Made by a program: the position numbers and the translations under genes. From Campylobacteraceae bacterium (GTDB taxonomy: Bacteria > Campylobacterota > Campylobacteria > Campylobacterales > Sulfurospirillaceae): a stretch of 6,757 nucleotides of DNA. The stretch lies in the NCBI GenBank assembly GCA_027013265.1, contig JALUXQ010000209.1, forward strand, positions 1 to 6,757, written 5' to 3'. A model generated the notes under the pieces. The model saw nothing but the letters and a program-made list of their open reading frames with translations. It had not been told where the DNA came from and searched no databases. Below, piece after piece: positions 5,055-6,757 of the stretch; positions within the stretch are counted from its first letter, which is position 1; every line of letters starts with the position of its first letter.

Positions 5055-6757
5055 ATGTTAAGATCTCTTTGGGCAGGTGTATCAGGCCTGCAAGCTCATC
5101 AAATAGCACTTGATACTGAAGCTAACAATATAGCCAATGTAAATACTGCCGGCTATAAATACTCTCGTGCAAATTTTTCTGATTTATTAAGCCAAACTTC
5201 AAAGATAGCAACTGCACCTCAAGGGGCACTTGGAGGGAAAAACCCTATGCAAGTGGGTCTTGGTACTCAAGTAGGTTCTATCACAAAAATTTTCAAACAA
5301 GGCTCTGTTCAAGTTACAGATAAAAATACTGACCTTGCCATACAAGGTGATGGTTTTTTTGTAGTTAGTCCTGATGGAGGTGCTACTTATAAATATACTA
5401 GAAATGGTAATTTTAACTTTGATGCATTGGGAAATTTTACAGACGACAATGGGTATATCATACAGGGATGGATGAGAGATCCTGCCACAAATAGAATAGA
5501 CTCAACAACTCCTATACAAAATATAACCATACCTCCTGGACTTACAACTCCAGCAAATCATACTAGTTTTATATCTTTAAAAGCCAATTTAAATTCTGGA
5601 AATTCAATTACTAAAAAATCGGCGATATATTCATTAGATGCAAATCATGGTTGGTATGATGCAAATAAAAATAATCTCCAAGACTCTACAGAGTTAAATC
5701 ACTCTGAAAATGGTCTAGGTACAACTGATGCCATGTTTGATGCAAATAGAAAGATGATTGAAAGGGGTGAAGACTTTAAAGCATTGTTTAATTCTAGCGG
5801 TAAATCTTTTTCACTCTCTGATGGACAAGGAGTTTGGATTAGTTATGCAGATGCAAAATATGTAAGTGGTTCTGTCTCTTCAACAGCAACTACCAAAACT
5901 GTAGATTTAACAATCAATGGTGTGCCTGTTACAGGAAGTATAACACAATCTACAAGCACGATAGCATCTGATATAAAAAGAGACAATATGATAGGTCTGC
6001 AAGGTCTTATAAATCAATTTACAACAAAAACCGGAGTAACAGCAACTGTATCAAATGGTACTTTAACCTTAACAAACACAAATCAAGCAGGTACGGAAGC
6101 ATCTAGTAAAAATATAAAAGTTGTCTCTAGCAGTACCGACCAAACAGGTTTTATAACAGCAGGTTCGACTATAAATGTCATAACAGCTTTCAAATATACA
6201 TACACTAGCAATGCTGCTTCTGATGCAACCAGCAGAACTGCTTCTAGAAAGTTTCACACAACTGAAGATTTACGAAATGCAATGCAAACCGATGCAAGAG
6301 TTAATACTGATTATTTAGGTAATGGTTTTGACAATAGTTTTGAAATAGCAGCAAATAAAAACGATGGTGCTCAAATACTTGTAAATAGTTTAGGTCAGTT
6401 TGAGATAACAAATCCAAAAGGGGATGCGTTAAATGCAAGTGATGGAGATGTTATAACCGTTAATAACCCCGCAACCAATACACCTTGGACGCTAACAACT
6501 GCAAACCTAACAACAGCTGGAGCTTTTCAAACATCAAACGGAACAACAACATATAATATAGGTGGTAAAACAATAAAAGATGTTACTTTGCAAGGAACAT
6601 ACTATATCCCAAGAGGAGCAAAATATACTGTAAATGGTGTAACCAATACATCTAAAGGTTTAGCAACTGATAAACTAGCTTCTGGCACGACATTAAACCA
6701 AATCGATTTAACTGGTGTATCAAATGGAGTAACTGCTGAAGTTCATACGACAACCCT
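5055..6757 (+). CDS. flgE2: Second flagellar hook protein FlgE2, N-terminal part (cut by window edge)
   Basis: This is a second hook-family subunit, open for 567 codons with no stop before the window ends. It starts MLRSLWAGVSGLQAHQIALD and carries the rod/hook signature NNIANVNTAGYK (24-35). The FlgE core segment LAIQGDGFFVV (94-104) follows, with YKYTRNGNFNFDALGNF after it. The opening strongly resembles my recollection of C. jejuni FlgE2 (Cj1729c, over 800 residues), so about a third of the protein is probably outside the window. Residues about 283-343 look like a flagellin hook IN motif (VDLTINGVPV ... GVTATVSNGTLTLTN). The rest is Thr/Ser/Asn/Ala-rich beta-type sequence, as in the exposed hook domains. 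The start is fixed by AAAAAGGA (5041-5048) 6 nt before the ATG. It has its own sigma54 promoter and long leader rather than being coupled to flgE1. In C. jejuni this gene lies elsewhere, to my recollection, so the tandem arrangement here is notable. Confidence 0.93.
   Translation, partial: MLRSLWAGVSGLQAHQIALDTEANNIANVNTAGYKYSRANFSDLLSQTSKIATAPQGALGGKNPMQVGLGTQVGSITKIFKQGSVQVTDKNTDLAIQGDGFFVVSPDGGATYKYTRNGNFNFDALGNFTDDNGYIIQGWMRDPATNRIDSTTPIQNITIPPGLTTPANHTSFISLKANLNSGNSITKKSAIYSLDANHGWYDANKNNLQDSTELNHSENGLGTTDAMFDANRKMIERGEDFKALFNSSGKSFSLSDGQGVWISYADAKYVSGSVSSTATTKTVDLTINGVPVTGSITQSTSTIASDIKRDNMIGLQGLINQFTTKTGVTATVSNGTLTLTNTNQAGTEASSKNIKVVSSSTDQTGFITAGSTINVITAFKYTYTSNAASDATSRTASRKFHTTEDLRNAMQTDARVNTDYLGNGFDNSFEIAANKNDGAQILVNSLGQFEITNPKGDALNASDGDVITVNNPATNTPWTLTTANLTTAGAFQTSNGTTTYNIGGKTIKDVTLQGTYYIPRGAKYTVNGVTNTSKGLATDKLASGTTLNQIDLTGVSNGVTAEVHTTT

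Noticed and set aside
6069..6257. 62-codon minus-strand open frame opposite flgE2
   Set aside because: It is antisense to a clear coding frame, Cys/Ser-rich by chance of the reverse complement, with no family resemblance and no promoter or ribosome-binding site seen.

Overview
The window is AT-rich DNA from a motile Campylobacterota (epsilonproteobacterial) bacterium. The gene order typA (reverse), then fliK-flgD-flgE on the forward strand, matches the Campylobacter jejuni Cj0039c-Cj0043 neighbourhood as I remember it. The protein sequences and the sigma54-type flagellar promoters fit this. A free-living relative such as Sulfurimonas is plausible, but the genus cannot be fixed from this sequence alone.

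Layout. Positions 1-560 (minus) hold the N-terminal 186 codons of the ribosome-associated GTPase TypA/BipA, cut by the window edge. Positions 561-693 are a divergent control region. It contains a likely sigma70 -10 box and a leader hairpin for typA, and a sigma54 promoter for the flagellar operon. Positions 694-4796 are a tight three-gene operon: fliK (hook-length control), flgD (hook cap/scaffold) and flgE1 (hook protein). The intergenic gaps are about 10 nt and the Shine-Dalgarno sequences overlap the upstream stop codons. A second sigma54 promoter overlaps the flgE1 stop codon. It is followed by a roughly 235-nt leader holding a three-unit repeat array (4843-5043). A second hook-protein gene, flgE2, starts at 5055 and runs off the right edge.

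How it works together. FlgD caps the growing hook and directs polymerisation of FlgE subunits. FliK is the secreted ruler that stops hook growth and switches export specificity. FlgE1 and FlgE2 are two hook-family subunits. The near-identical sigma54 promoters ahead of fliK and flgE2 suggest that both are switched on in the same middle stage of flagellar assembly.

Most notable points. (1) The flgE2 leader contains an 80-41-80 nt array. Its invariant linkers separate hairpins that keep length and pairing while their stem sequences differ, which looks like selection on structure. (2) The central region of fliK carries a perfect 33-nt (11-residue) tandem repeat, recently expanded, in a protein whose length may set hook length. 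(3) FlgE2 contains a flagellin IN-like module.
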